A DNA stretch of 64,000 bases from Axinella damicornis. Lineage: Eukaryota > Porifera > Demospongiae > Axinellida > Axinellidae. The stretch's first letter is position 1, and every line of letters begins with the position of its first letter. Below are positions 31,546 to 43,979 of this stretch, one piece after another. The notes under the pieces are model-generated. The model was given only the letters and a program-made list of their open reading frames with translations. It had not been told where the DNA came from and made no database searches. The stretch spans positions 8,615,847 through 8,679,846 of the forward strand of contig OZ007507.1 of NCBI GenBank assembly GCA_963931865.1, written 5' to 3'. Both the position numbers and the translations under genes were made by a program.

Positions 31546-32270
31546 TGCTCCACGTGGCCGGCCAGCTCGACAGAACCGGAATTCCGGAATTCCGGAATGA
31601 AACAGAGCCACACATGAGTAATGTATTAAATTGGCTAGCTATTGCTATTCTCATGATTCTCAGCGCCTCTCTATACTTTTGTGACGATTTACTTGTGGGC
31701 CACTTGAGTGTTTTCGTCTTCAGAACGTAAGAGGTTTGCTAGTAATTATTTTGGATTGTATGGAGTAAATAGTAATCGTGAGTATATAGTAGCACTAGTT
31801 CATGACAGCATATTATACTGGACTCATAACTAGAGGCAAATTATTTTCTCCCAAAAATTAAAAAGGATTTAGTGATGGCCTGTCACATTCCGAATTATTC
31901 AATCTCGCGAAAAAGCTAAGAAACAAGGAGAATGGCATTAACCAGGCTCAGTCCCATCCCATTGTAATACGGCTGTACATGATCTTCCTGGCCAATTGTA
32001 TGTGTACATGGGAGGGCAATGGCCGAAAAAGATTTTATGACTATTGTTGTATTGATGTGCTATTACCATAGGGAAGAGCAGGAGCAGAAAGAGGCTTACC
32101 CGCAGTTGAGGAAGACAATTGAGCTGCACTTCTGACCCCTACACAAGCATCTATATCAGCTGAGTGGGTGGGAGCTTGTCCCAGGTTTCAGAGGCTGTGG
32201 AGTCGAAAGATGAAACCAATAAGAGGTCACTTCTCTCTGAGGAGACACCAGGTATATAGCTAGCCTCGTT

Positions 32271-32344
32271 CCCAGGCCGTCCTTCCCATTCCGTTTTAGC
32301 TGCATGATTAAGATGGAGTGGGAGACGGTCTGGGAATGAGGCTA
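32271..32344. mobile_element. 74-bp MITE, TAGCCTC family
   Basis: Ends TAGCCTCGTTCCCAGGCCGT and GGTCTGGGAATGAGGCTA. Flanks share GTATATA but offset by 2 bp (GTATATAGC / TAGTATATA), so the duplication is not exact. Confidence 0.75.
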
Positions 32345-33379
32345 TAGTATATATTGCAAGATTGTACCTAGTCTCCGGGTCTGACATTGGTGGGGTGGGG
32401 GGGGGGGGACATAGACAGGTTTCTGTGGCATTGAGCAATTAAGTGTTTGGTCGTAATACGATGTACACGCACTGTGGACTACACCAAGTGGCCATATTAT
32501 TACCTTTGCAAGCTAACTGTTCAAAATCACTGTAGGACCATCATAGTGGACCGTCGCGTGCAAAGAGTTAATTGACATGACAATTGTCGCAAGAAGGAAC
32601 ACAACTACAGTGTCTGCATGCACTGCCTTACTACGATGTTCAGAAATCAGCATGAAGCAGCTATGTGGTGTTTGTGCAGTTATCACGCAATTGTTTACAG
32701 GTCAAATCTTACAATCACCAATTGCGAATCACTTGATCCACACTGTAGCTATACAACTTGATTACCATACAAGGATATTATGTCAATCTGTGCTAAAAAT
32801 TAATGTAAATGTAGGGCCACAAGTGGAATGTCAGCTCTGCATATTAACAGCGGAAAATCTTTCTTTCTATGTCACTTGCAACTGCCAAGGACATCTAACT
32901 CGTGAATCTATTCTTGTTCTCGTTTGTATCAGTACCAATCATGTGACTAATACGGAAGGTAGGTGTGATTATTTCCCAATCTGATTGGTGCTGCCAACAT
33001 TCCGGCAACATCCACAAAACCTGTCTGTAGTGACCACTAACCAGACGTTGTTTTCTCTGCCCCACATTTGGGCCATATGAGACTAGATTCTACCACTGTT
33101 GAAGTGTAGCTACATGTAAGTACCCTGGACTCCCTAGCTAGCATAGGCAATCATTACATTGAGGAATACATCGTGGGATTACATCATGGGATTACATCAT
33201 GGGATGATTGCATCATGGGATTACATCTTGCAAGGTTTCATTTGGAATCTCTTTGCCCCCCCTTGGAATTCACATTCCCTATTGTAAGTACTGTGTAAAG
33301 AAAATAGGCAATGGCACAAGCTAGCCATTCAAATACGATGCTTACAATGTGTATAGGTATAACGTACTGTTTGTTACAG
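32345..33379. other. No supported gene
   Basis: A 135-codon plus-strand frame at 32577-32984 begins with ATG but has no family resemblance and no splice or promoter support. A 13-G run lies at 32396-32408 and a short CATCATGGGATTA tandem at 33165-33225. Confidence 0.4.
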
Positions 33380-33438
33380 GTACTGATGGGGAGAGAGTCC
33401 ACTACTTGCAGGAGGTCCGGGAGCAGTTGGACGAGCAG
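33380..33438 (+). CDS. Possible plus-strand exon, unidentified
   Basis: Acceptor TTTGTTACAG, 59 nt (phase 1 to 0), donor CAG|GTATGG. The peptide TDGERVHYLQEVREQLDEQ is charged and helical. It could alternatively read through the donor for 30 more codons to a stop at 33531. This is the only plus-strand host-like exon candidate in the window. Confidence 0.35.
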
Positions 33439-34280
33439 GTATGGAAGCTGTTGGATGAGGAGCTGGAGCTCATGCACTCCTGCGAGAGTAGCAGTTATAT
33501 ACCAAAACCATCATTGTTTTCTCCAGTGTAACAACTTTAGTGGGGGTATTGGAGCAAAAAGTGTCTTTCTGGAGGCCACAGCGAGTGTTGTTATTCTGGT
33601 AGATGTAATTTCAATGCACCACCTCTGAAGCTGTTCTGAGCCATTCTGGGGCCGCAGAGTGGGCAAGTATGCATGAATGATGCGATTCACAAAGCGACTT
33701 GACAACCACAGCTATGTACTGCTACCACATGTGAGCCATCAGAAAGTGATGTCTGCTCTATACATAGGCCTAGCCAGCATGCAGTAAACTAACTCATCAC
33801 ACCAGACGACATATAATTATGTAATGCACTGCAAACTGGTATGGTAGCTATATATCTACTATTATACAAACTACTTACTGACCTGAGACAGCCATGATCT
33901 TTGAAAAGTGTGCATTATCCACACTAAAGTGGGCAATAAGCGATTTAATGCTCAGTCATGTGATCGATTCTGAGGCGTCTGATTCGTTGTGGGTCACGTG
34001 GGGATCAAGGGTCACTGACTTTTGTTCTCTGCATGAGCTATAGGAATTTGTGCAGAGTCAATTATTTATGAAATCATGCAAGTCATTAACACATGCATAG
34101 TGAATACGGGTAGCTAAGCTTCAAGGCATTCATCTTCTCAATAATATTTCAATAGAGTATAGAATACTGGAAGCAATCTACACTGGGTCTGGGACCAAAA
34201 CAGACTGGGAGTGTTGATTTCACAGCAGCAGTTATGCAGATCAGCACATTAGCCTTGTTTCAATGGCCACACCTGTATGG
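33439..34280. other. No gene recognised
   Basis: Intergenic or intronic sequence without coding segments that I can support. Confidence 0.45.
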
Positions 34281-34383
34281 TAGCCTCGTTCGCCACTGCC
34301 AGTATTTGATCGTTTCCAGTATATTTTGATCGCTTCCAGTATTTGATCGCTTCCAGTATGAAATAGTTGAGCGAAGGAGGCTA
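34281..34383. mobile_element. 103-bp TAGCCTC-like element with internal tandem
   Basis: Ends TAGCCTCGTTCG and CGAAGGAGGCTA. The interior is three copies of a TTTGATCG(T/C)TTCCAGTAT unit. Flanks CCTGTATGG and CCTGACGTG match only 5/9. A distant member of the family. Confidence 0.55.
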
Positions 34384-34905
34384 CCTGACGTGTTCACCAG
34401 AGTGGTACTCTACCAGAGTGGTACTCTAATTGGGCAACGAGAGAGTTTCTACATTAAATCATAAGATTAGTGATTAAAAAGCAATGTGCACATGCATAAT
34501 TGCACCCAAATGAATAATTCTAATTACCAAATTCTTTCCCCATGCATTCGGTCAGCACATACCCCCTTCGTATAAGGTGCTCCTCTCCCACAGCGTTTGC
34601 TTCTCAGGATTCAGACCTGGTGGGCCAAGCGCACACGGAGAACCCCCTCTGGAGAAAAACCATTAATCATATTCGTGATACCCAGAAGCCGAGCAATTTG
34701 TGCAGTTTTGATGCAGGACCTCCCTAAACTTGGACTGTATCTAATGGTGGTACAGCTGTACATCAGTCATCCACTGATCCCACACCATCAGTGTGCATGT
34801 TTGCTTGAGGATCAGTGTCAAATGCCTGTCCTGTCTGAGGCAGCCACTGAGAACCCTTCAAACCTCAGTAACCTTGGCGCCCCGCCGCGCTGCGCGCCGC
34901 ACGCA

Positions 34906-35345
34906 TATCAATACGTTAAGATTTTAATGAGATCCATAGTTGGTGAGAATGGGCCCTCAATAGGGGCGGATACAGGATTTATGAAAGGGGGGGCACCGTA
35001 CATGAAACGCTGCCGGAGGCAGTGCATAGAGGCGCGCAGCGCCGATCAGTCCGCGCGAAGCGCGGAAAAGTTTTTTCGCCTTCATTTTTCACTTCTCAAG
35101 ATGGGCTCTCGTGGCACCTTCGCGCTTTTTGCACTGCAAGTTCCAGATGTACGAGGATTGCAGGTCCCAGGGCCGCCATGAGCTTCTGCCTTGCTTATTT
35201 CGCTCACGAATGTAATACGTACGTACACGGAGGGGTATACTAGATCGTGGTCTCGTTCCCAAGCCGTTCGGTTTCAGGCAACGCACGATATTGCGAGCTG
35301 AGGAGGCCATGGCGCCAGGCCAGGAGTTGCAACGTAGCGGCAGCT
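34906..35345. mobile_element. Helitron-like 5' end stub, then GGGGCGGAT element
   Basis: 34909-34950 carries TCAATACGTTAAGATTTTAA, a stub of the Helitron-like family. From about 34971 an AGGGGCGGATACAGGATTT end begins an element whose interior (CCGATCAGTCCGCGCGAAGC; ATGGGCTCTCGTGGCACCTT; GTCTCGTTCCCAAGCCGTTC) is shared with 43483-43979 and, more distantly, 42693-43093 and 57974-58528. The right boundary is not resolved. Confidence 0.6.
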
Positions 35346-35880
35346 AGCTATATAACAAGTGAGTCTTTAAAAGACTTGATGTGTCTCGGCACGACTTGGT
35401 ATCAGCTAGAATCATGCAGAGGACATGGCAGCTGCTTAACCCTTTATTATGACTGCAAAATCTGTTAGCTATGAGACGTTCAGCTTAAGTGAGCGTCAAT
35501 ATCCTTGGAGGTTCTGTGTGAGCAAGGGGTGGGTCAGGACAAAGGGTGAAAGCAGTATGGTCGTGTCTGGGCTTGATGTTTAGTCAACACCTTGGCCAAT
35601 TCTTTCAGCACTTATCTATAGGCCTATAGCTAGCTAGCTAGAGCTGAGTGAGCTTTAGTATGCACTTGGGATGGCTGAGTGCAGCACACTGGATGGGTGA
35701 GTATTCATTGTCCTGAATTAAGTATTAGAGCTACGTAGCAGCAGTCTTGGTAAGAGGATTCATGAGCAGCCATGCAAACCCATAATCATATTTGAAGATC
35801 TAGTTGCACGTTATAAATACGTTTGACACCCTATTAAGGGTGTAGAGCATGCATGCAGCACTTGCGCGGGCGCATTGCGA
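35346..35880. other. No gene recognised
   Basis: GCTAGCTAGCTAGAGC-rich spacer; no supported coding or repeat structure. Confidence 0.4.
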
Positions 35881-36235
35881 AAAGCGACGTACGTACCACG
35901 TACCACGTACCACGTACCACGTACGTACCTACGCATCCAGCACTGTGTCTCGGCACTTCGGTGCCGAGACAAAAAAAAATTTTTTCTCTAGCCAGGGGGG
36001 GGGGGGGGGGCACCGGTGTCATAGTCGTGAATGACTCCCGTCGTACGTGACTCCCGGTCACTGCTGCCTAGGTGTCAGTGACTCCCGGTCACTCACGCCT
36101 AGGCGTGAGTGACTCCCCTAACATTGATGCCTAGGTGTGAGTGACTCCCCCCTGACGGCAATGACTCCCAGGGGTCACTCGTGCCTAGGCGGCAATGTTC
36201 GGGGAGTCACTTACGCCTAGGTATGATTGACTCCT
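35881..36235. repeat. CGTACCA tandem, poly-G and GTGACTCCC minisatellite
   Basis: 35890-35930 holds four CACGTAC(C) units, 35994-36010 a G run, and 36020-36235 a degenerate minisatellite of alternating GTGACTCCC and GCCTAGG(T/C)GT units in both orientations. A lone CGTACCGTACCGTGAAGGGG + AGTCATTCCCGCC block near 36660 looks like a related end. Confidence 0.7.
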
Positions 36236-37806
36236 GCGCGTATGAGAGCATAATATTCATGACTTGGAGAAAAAGATAACACTGGAGGTAAAATAATTAT
36301 TATAACTTTCAGAGATATAATAAACAGGGATAATACAAGTATGCAAAAAAATTATAGTTGACATATCAAATACAGAATGCATGCAGTTCTAATACAGTAA
36401 ACGCTGTCTTTTGGCTGCAGGAAATTTGGTCTGATGTGATCTTTTCCAACGTCTTGTCTCTCCCAAGATGACTCCCTAAAGCAAACATAGGCCTAAACCG
36501 TAGCCTTTGAGAACCCATCGGGATACTTCCCCCGCAGTAGATAATCCTCCACAACACTCAGCTCTGTCCGCGGAAACTCCTCCATACCCGAATAATGACA
36601 CCGCATGATGGCGCATCAGCTTTTGTAGCGCCGTAGCATCAGCATTCGGTACGGTCGTACCGTACCGTGAAGGGGAGTCATTCCCGCCAGGGGGGTGTGT
36701 TTCACTAAATGTGTGGCTATCTCATCCATTAATTTTGAATTGCTATATTGAGCCTTCAGAAAAACTTCATGTTGGCATAATGGCCTGCCAACCTCAGAAG
36801 TTAAAAAAAACCTTGAGATAAGCATGCAGGTATTTCAATAAGACAAAACACACAGTGTATAGCTGCTAGTTCAATATTTTACCTACATACATGCATGGCA
36901 CCTTGTTTTGTTGCACTTTATACTGAAGGTTTGCATGCGCAGGAATTGGTGTTTTGCCAGTCTCTAGTTATCGGATGACAAAGTCCCAAGACTTGATCAA
37001 CAGGGCATTGGGTTTAATCTTCCCCTCCATTGCCATAGCAACCAAAGCAACACTTGACTCGGCTGACTCGAACCTAGCTAAGTGAACTGTACGCATTCTT
37101 CATGCCTGAAAGCCCGTTCTGTGGTATTGTTATTTATTTTGCATAGATTATCTATGCCATCTGTGGTATGCAGGGTTGCAGTCACTCGCTATTGCACAAA
37201 ATTGCATGTGCATGCGCATATGGACATTGTGTGTGTGTGTGTGTTGTTTTGTGTGTACTTTTGTAAATATTATGCGCATACCACTACCTGTGAAGGAGGC
37301 TGCCAAATACACTACTCGCCGGATCTGGATAGCGCCGATCGATAGTCTGTTCAAGCTCGAGTCTCTCAGCAGTTTCGTGAGTTTGAGCTGTTTAACCATG
37401 AGAGCGTGAGATCAGCTGGATTTTCCATGAGAGTTGGCATGCAGGCCTGTAAATTAAAAATTAAATACTGCTTATACCGGCACACAGGCCAGTGCAGTGG
37501 GGCACTTTAATGTCCATGTATGCACAATGTAGAAGGCCACTACAAGCAATAGCTAATTATGCGTTCAGCATAACTCAGTTTTAGGTTAATGAGACTTGAG
37601 GCCGGATACCTGTGCATTGAGTAGTAACATGTTTAGGTCCATCATATCTTCCTTCCTATAGCTACAAGCTGAAAGGGCTGTTTGTTTATACAACATTGCG
37701 TGTGGGGATTTGTTTCAAGCAAGGTATTCACCTGTCAGTCATTATTTGCCAATTTTGTCGGTTAATGACACATTCGAGAAGAGGGGAAAAAGGTTCGAAC
37801 TCGTGT
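36236..37806. other. No supported gene
   Basis: Frames of 60-83 codons only. Contains short (GT)n at 37229-37243. Nothing with splice context. Confidence 0.4.
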
Positions 37807-40277
37807 TCAAATTTCGTCAGTGATTGGTGTGTCTTCGGCGGTTCCTCCAAGACCCTCAACAAGACCAGTTCGCTCCTCCAGCTGGATATCATCAGCCACC
37901 TTTTGTAGCACCGACGAAACCCCATCTTGTGATGTATGAGGCAGCTGGTCTTCAGGGCCTCCATACAGTTGTGTGGCATGCTTGTAGTTGTCACTGTATA
38001 CCTCCTCCATTTCCTTCCAATCCTTGCAGACCTCATTTACCCTCTCTTTAAGAATAGTCAGATCAGATGTGGCAATAGATGGAACGTACTTTGCCAAGCA
38101 ATTATAGAGAGAGCCACTGCATGGCTGTGCCCTATCATGTCGCTGTGGATCTTGTCTGGTATAATTCACACAACCCCAGAAAAATGATGGATGGGGCATT
38201 GGAGATGTCTTCCAAGAGAACTTTAGCCGCTTGCGGGATCCACATCGGCATCGTCCTTCGCCAGGCCTCCATGCATTGGTCATCTGCAAGCTAGCTTCTG
38301 CTACGCCATGCATTATGTCGAAGGACTGCGTCAGCAGCTTGCTTGGCAGTTTGTCGGTCCAGTCTTGCTGAACTGCAAGTTTGCTGTTACCTTGTGAACT
38401 GGTCAAAGTATTCAGGGTTTCTTCTTCTATGATCTTCCCAACTGTACAATAAACTTGGAGCATCCATGCTGAGTCTTCCCCAAGTCGTTCCGTGACTCGC
38501 ACTTGCGGACAAGCGCCAAGAACATCAATCTTCTCTGGTAGAGCATGCTTTGCAATCAAATCCAGCTCACTGTTGAAACAGAAACATAGAGGAGTTGGCA
38601 AATTTTGTCTCACAGGTGCAGAAAGTGCTTGAATGTCGGGCATGTTCCCAGGAGAATTCTCCCTAATGGTATCTTAAGACTCGGACTACTTCATCCTTAG
38701 AACATTCGATTCCTAGTTTTTTCCCAATGCTTTTGAAAGATAACCCAAGGTGTCTGTTCTTATACAGCTCGTCTGGTGTTATTATTGGTTTATCTTTCTC
38801 TGCATTCAGAGGAACTATTCCTCGTCTGTTGGCGTACAGGGGACTCTTATCCTTCAGTGCTCTGAGCAGTGATTGTGGGTATGCCTTCTCCTCTCCAATT
38901 TTACGTATCCGCTTTGCAACAGGGGCTACTAGATTGCCATCAGTGGATGTACCCTGCGGGTAAAGTATAGCTGATATATATTATAATGTAAATTGAGCCA
39001 AGAGTAATACAATAGAAGGAATATCCTACTACTGTACAAATGGCTGAGCTAGATGCTGCTGACCACAGGCTTCCTAGCATATTGCAGGCCTTCAGGGTAC
39101 TAATCTTGGGAATTTAATTATTAGTGACAAAAATAATATGAACCACACAGTATAGCTGAGGACACAGCATATGTATAGCTGTATAATTATGTATATTAAT
39201 GATGTGTATCAATACATTAAGATTTTAACGTGTGTCTGTGTGTCTGTGAGTGACGGAAGTGGGATGTTCGTGGGGCGGGACTAGACTATAGTGACGCGCG
39301 ACCTTCGTACTTTAATAATTTATTTACTGAACCTCAAACTCGCGGCGAAGAATGTTCGAGAACATTGGGCCCAGCAGTCGAAGCGGACGCAATCGGGCGA
39401 CAATCGGGGAGCAGCAGTTGAAGCGGACGCAATCGGGGAGTAGCAGCCGAAGAGGACGCGATCAGACGCAAGCGGTGAGCAGCAGCTGAAGCGGGCGCAA
39501 TCGGGGAGCAGCAGCTGGAAGCGGAGGCAAACGGGGAGCAGTGGAAGCGGATGCCGCGATCGGGCCCGGGAGCAGCAGCTGAAGCGGACGCAAGCGGCAA
39601 GCAGCAGCTGAAGCGGGCGCAATCGGGGAGAGGCAGCTCTGCACAGAGAGCTGTCCGGCGCCGGATTACGCATGGTAGGCGAACGAGGGGGAAGTAGCTG
39701 AGCGAGCGAAGCGAGCTCAGCTACTTGTATAGTGTAAATGTTTCAGTGCAAAGAGCAAGTATATAAACAGATTGAGCGCCTTTTGCTTTTGGGAGGTATG
39801 TGCAGCCATTGCTATAGCTGTATACTTCAGTCAAAGTGTCACTACTATTATTTCCTGCACGGCATGCAGTAATCATGCATGTGCAGGAAACACAAGTCAG
39901 AGGTAGCTAGTTACCCTGGCAACCTAAAGTAGTGAGACCATGCAGGAACCAATTAAGGAAGTACTAAAGACCAGAGTGTATACATCTTCTATGCTTCTAC
40001 CAAAATAATCAAGTGCAATGTAGCACCTGTACGGCACTTCCCATATCACATCTGTTCATAGGTGTGGCCCCCAGATCTTCCACTGCCTATATGCACACAA
40101 CCACATTGTAATTTGAAGGCCAGTGATGGTACTAGTAGCCATGCAATGCTCAAGTTGCCTCCTAGTATGTTTCAGTGCCAAGAGCAAGCATATAAACACA
40201 TTGAGCATAATTACCTGAGCAGTGGTAGATTCATTACCGTGAGTAGAACTGGGAGCAGGAGTCTTTCGTTTGGTTCC
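37807..40277 (-). CDS. Unrecognised two-exon gene with zinc-ribbon-like motif
   Basis: Minus-strand exon 1 40215-40277 (acceptor TATACAG, donor GTAATT; GTKRKTPAPSSTHGNESTTA) and exon 2 38953-37807 (acceptor ACCCGCAG). Exon 2 first encodes a basic, helical segment (VAPVAKRIRKIGEEKAYPQS ... ITPDELYKNRHLGLSFKSIG). A TAG after VVRVLRYH ends this frame, and the next frame carries MPDIQAL... for 278 codons to a stop at 37807. Removing one T at CATTAG would fuse the two. The second part includes EGRCRCGSRKRLKFSW...SFFWGCVNY, a Cys-x-Cys...FWGC pattern like GRF or topoisomerase-type zinc ribbons, and an acidic C-terminus. I recognise no family. It could be a host gene or a transposon ORF. The intron contains a Helitron-like insertion (39209-39727). 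Confidence 0.5.
39209..39727 (+). mobile_element. Helitron-like repeat, full-length copy (H3)
   Basis: 5' TCAATACATTAAGATTTTAA after A; 3' ...GAGCTCAGCTACTTG before T. The interior minisatellite CAATCGGGGAGCAGCAG is in about ten copies. Inserted in the intron of the gene at 37807-40277, in the opposite orientation. Confidence 0.85.
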
Positions 40278-41985
40278 CTGTATAAACGAAAATGCAAGTA
40301 ATGTTGCTGATCTGTAAGTCACTAAATGGGTACTCGAGCTGTAAATGTGGGGAAGGTTGCTTCCTGTAAAACTATGGCCATATATACCTATCTGATCTTC
40401 GACCCAGAAACACAAAAGAAATGAATATTTATACAAACCGTATACAAAGACACATGGCCCAAGTACAATGTAGATTCAATGGACACAGCTGCAGATATTA
40501 TCGATGAGATGTTTCAACTGTTGCAATAGGCAGCGGCTGTTTTGAGGAAGCTTCCTACACCACCAAACAGCCGAGGTGTCAAAGAGTTCCTACTTCTGAG
40601 AGTAATGCCTCCCAATTAAGTCCAAATCCAAGGGGAATGCCGCGGCTGTTCTCCCTGTACTCCCTGTAGCTACTATTAAATTTTGTGACTGTGTGGCCAA
40701 GTGGTTCCTTTGTACTAACTCATATGTCTATTTGAACCCACATGCATTTACTGCCTTGCTTCACTGCAAAGGGCATTTGTTTTATCTGTATAAATAAAGA
40801 AAAATGATTGGCTGCTCTGCTACTCAGCTAGCAGCCCTTACACGATCCTGACCTATTTCAAGAGGGAGTAAATTCGCCTCTACAATATTGGTGAGTGCTC
40901 AGGAACTGCATCAGCACACTTAAGGTTGAGTTACAAAATGCCCTTTGCAGTGAAGCAAGCCGTGGAGGTGGAGGGACCTCCCTCTAGAAATGATGGTGAA
41001 AGGACAGACATGGCCAAGGCCAAGAAAGCTCAGAGGGCTTCCCAAGCTAGCAAGTTGGTCACGAGCAAGATGGTCATGAGCATGAAACCTCACTGGCATA
41101 GCATCCAAACTCTGCCAGCTATATAGACCTGCAAGCCACCATGAAGCAAGTCAAGACTCAGGCTGTAGCTACCTCAAGCGAGCTCGAGACTTCAAGAAGC
41201 GATGTTAAGTTTAGACACTCGTGGTGAGATGAGAGAGACTGTCGAAGGTGTCAGGCGAGTTTGGGGCACACTGAGGAAGTGCACGTACAGAGCTGTATAC
41301 TCTCTATTTTGCGAAAGTTGACTAGTAGAATTTTGAAGTCCTTCAAGAAAGGGTTAGCTCTTGGTGGTTCCTCATTCATGGTGACGAGTCAATTTGTGCA
41401 AATGGAATGGGAAAATTCTAAATCTTGGAAACTAGAAAATTGCCCTCTCTGACCCCTGAGAATTAGCTCCCTCAGCCCAAAATTGGTGTGATTATATATA
41501 ATGGCCAGAACGGATGGAGAGAAAGAAAGGCAGAGGTTTTGCAGTTTGACAATTACCTTTCTTTCATTACATCTTCAATATTATATAGTGGAATGTTCTT
41601 CCTTTTGATCTTGTCAGTATTACTTCTTACAAGTTTAAGATTAAAATCCTGTTTGATTTTGAGGTGATAATATATATTATATTCTAGCTAGTTTAACCTT
41701 TCCCTGGGGACTTTATTTTGGAGGCATTCATCAATACCAGCTCACCTACAAAAATCCATTAGGAGTGAACTCCCTAGCAACCGGATAGCTGATGTGTTGA
41801 TAAACGACGTCATCAACATTGCCTAGCAACCAAGTATGCGCAACTTATGGTGGGGTTTTTTATTAAAATTTGGAACCCATACTTATTCTTGCACACACAA
41901 AAATAAACGCTTTCATGTTTAAACCAGTGGCCACTAGGTCCTGGCGAAGACGCACCCATGAGACTGCCACTCCAGGGGTGGATTT
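40278..41985. other. No supported gene
   Basis: A 66-codon plus-strand frame (40926-41126) is rich in Lys/Ala/Ser but unsupported. Two CTTGCTTCACTGCAAAGGGCAT-like inverted segments (about 40755 and 40938) suggest an old MITE of about 200 bp between them. Confidence 0.4.
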
Positions 41986-41989
41986 GAAT

Positions 41990-42112
41990 CCTCAAAATTT
42001 ACTGATCAACTCGTGGTTGATCAATTAGATATCAGTTGTTTCATGATCGGATATCCCCCTACCTGCATGTGTGCATGCCTGAGTGACTCAAAGAAAGTAA
42101 AACATGGTAATA

Positions 42113-42143
<31 letters not shown>
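41990..42143. repeat. Dispersed repeat arm plus poly-C run
   Basis: Inverse copy of 1569-1715: GTGTGCATGCCTGAGTGACTC, AAAGTAAAACATGGTAATAT, then about 30 C. It borders the piggyBac pseudogene's 3' side. Confidence 0.75.
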
Positions 42144-42692
42144 AGTCTGTCCGCCCATCGCCTGCATGCCACACATTGCACATACAACAAGTTACTTTGG
42201 ACTCCTGCCTGAATTGACTCCTCGCTTTTCCCGTACCTTTGAACACAGCACACAATCCCACTTCTCCTCCACAACCTCCGGCCAGTGTCCAAGAGATACG
42301 TCCGGCTGTGGCCCGCAGGTTGTCCAGACTGCGAGGACGTCCAATGTGTCTTCTTCCCCTGAAAGAGCCCACCAGTTCCTCCGCAAGGGCGATCCTAAAA
42401 GCTAAGTAGTCCCGGGCTGCTGTTCCTGCCTGTCTGTGCATGCTTATCAAGAACATAAGCATTCAAAGCTGCGACTTCAACAACATAGTACAAAACCCTT
42501 TTCCACCACTTCCTATATGTACCTTCTGCCCACATTATAGTGCCCAATAAGCTGATCACCCCTGTCTACACCTCTCATATACGCCTGATAGTCAGGAAGA
42601 CAAGGAGGGCACACAACATTCTCCTGTGTACCATCCCCCGCCCGTCTCCGCACAGTGGCAGGAGCACACTACTAGGATATGCTACATGCATT

Positions 42693-43093
42693 CAGGGGCG
42701 GCAGCAGCATAAAAGAAGTGGTACAGCCCACTATCGTAGCGCACTGCGGAAGGCGGTGCCCGGAGGCGCTCTCTGTGCTGATGTTGACGTCATGACAGAG
42801 GTGTGAAGCGCTGATCTGTCCGCGCAAAGCGCGGAAAAATTTTTTCGCATGTATTTTTAGCGATGAGGAAGCGCTCTCGTAGCATCAAAATGGCCGTTTT
42901 GGGAAAGAAAAGACCTTGGCTTCTGTGAAGTTTCAATGGTAGGCCCACAACTAGGACGAGAAACGGATGCCATTGCCGAGTCTGCATATAAGATCAAGCG
43001 TAGTGACTACACTGGACGTGATATTATAATCAGGTCGGCTGGAAAAGTGGTCCGGCCAAAGCCGGACCAGCCGGACCGGCGGCGCCGCCTCTG
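42693..43093. mobile_element. 401-bp hAT-like element in piggyBac, 5-bp TSD
   Basis: Ends CAGGGGCGGCAGC and (reverse complement) CAGAGGCGGCGCC. Flanked by GCATT on both sides (42688-42692, 43094-43098). The interior contains GATCTGTCCGCGCAAAGCGCG and GGTCCGGCCAAAGCCGGACC. 5-bp duplications are known for a hAT subgroup; the class is inference. Confidence 0.78.
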
Positions 43094-43482
43094 GCATTGA
43101 AGACAACAGGTGGAGGATACGCTTGTCCATCCACAAGGTAGCTAGGAGAGGATCACTCGAACGGTGGTCATAATACCCTCTAAATGCTTCTTGGTTACAT
43201 TTAGCTCCTGGGGAAAGTATTTCCGATTAGGCCTAACTGTACCACATGCATTGACACCATTTCTATACAACCACAAAAAGAGAGAAGGGGAGGAGTAAAA
43301 ATTATCCATATATACCTCCAGCCCATCCAATAATTCTAAAACCACCCTTGAACTGAGTCCTACCTCTTCTCTACTCAGAGAGGAATTCTTCCCAGTATAA
43401 ACCTGCCTGGAGTTGGCTAATGTACCCATAGTAGCGTCAGCTAAATCAAAGACCTTTATACCCCACTTAGTAGGCATGTACT

Positions 43483-43979
43483 CAGGGGCGATTTTAGAAA
43501 GGGGAGTTCTTCTATGTGCAGGGCTGCTGCTGAAGGCAGTGCACTGAGGCGGGTAGTGTTGATCAGTCCGCGCAAAGCGCGGAAAATTATTTTCGCCTTT
43601 ATTTTTCAGGTATCAGGATGGGCTCTCGTGGCACCTTCGTGCTTTGCACAGCACGTTCCAGATGTAAAAGGATTGCAGGACCCGGGGCCGCCATGTGCTT
43701 CCGTTTCTTGCTCAAATTTCGCTCATGCAACGTAACATACGTACACAAATATACTAGATCGTGGTCTCGTTCCCAAGCCGTTCGGTTTCAGCCAGGAGTT
43801 GCAATGTAACGGCAGCTAGTTAGAGACTGAGCGCTCAATGTTGCCCTCGATGCTCGTCACCGCTGCAAGCAAGCGCTTGAAATTATAGGTTGAAATAAGG
43901 TAAGTCCTCTATTAATTCAACTGTAAGAAGGGGGATTCGACCAAACACACGCAACGAACTACCCCTGGATCCACCACTG
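43483..43979. mobile_element. 497-bp hAT-like element in piggyBac, 5-bp TSD
   Basis: Left end CAGGGGCGATTTTAG, right end CCTGGATCCACCACTG. Flanked by GTACT on both sides (43478-43482, 43980-43984). It splits the piggyBac block between KQY and PTKWG, and the codons rejoin in frame once the element and one GTACT are removed, confirming both the insertion and the reading frame. Interior shared with 34971-35345. Confidence 0.82.

Noticed and set aside
32577..32984. 135-codon plus-strand ORF
   Set aside because: No family, splice or codon-pattern support; could be chance in a 64-kb eukaryotic window.
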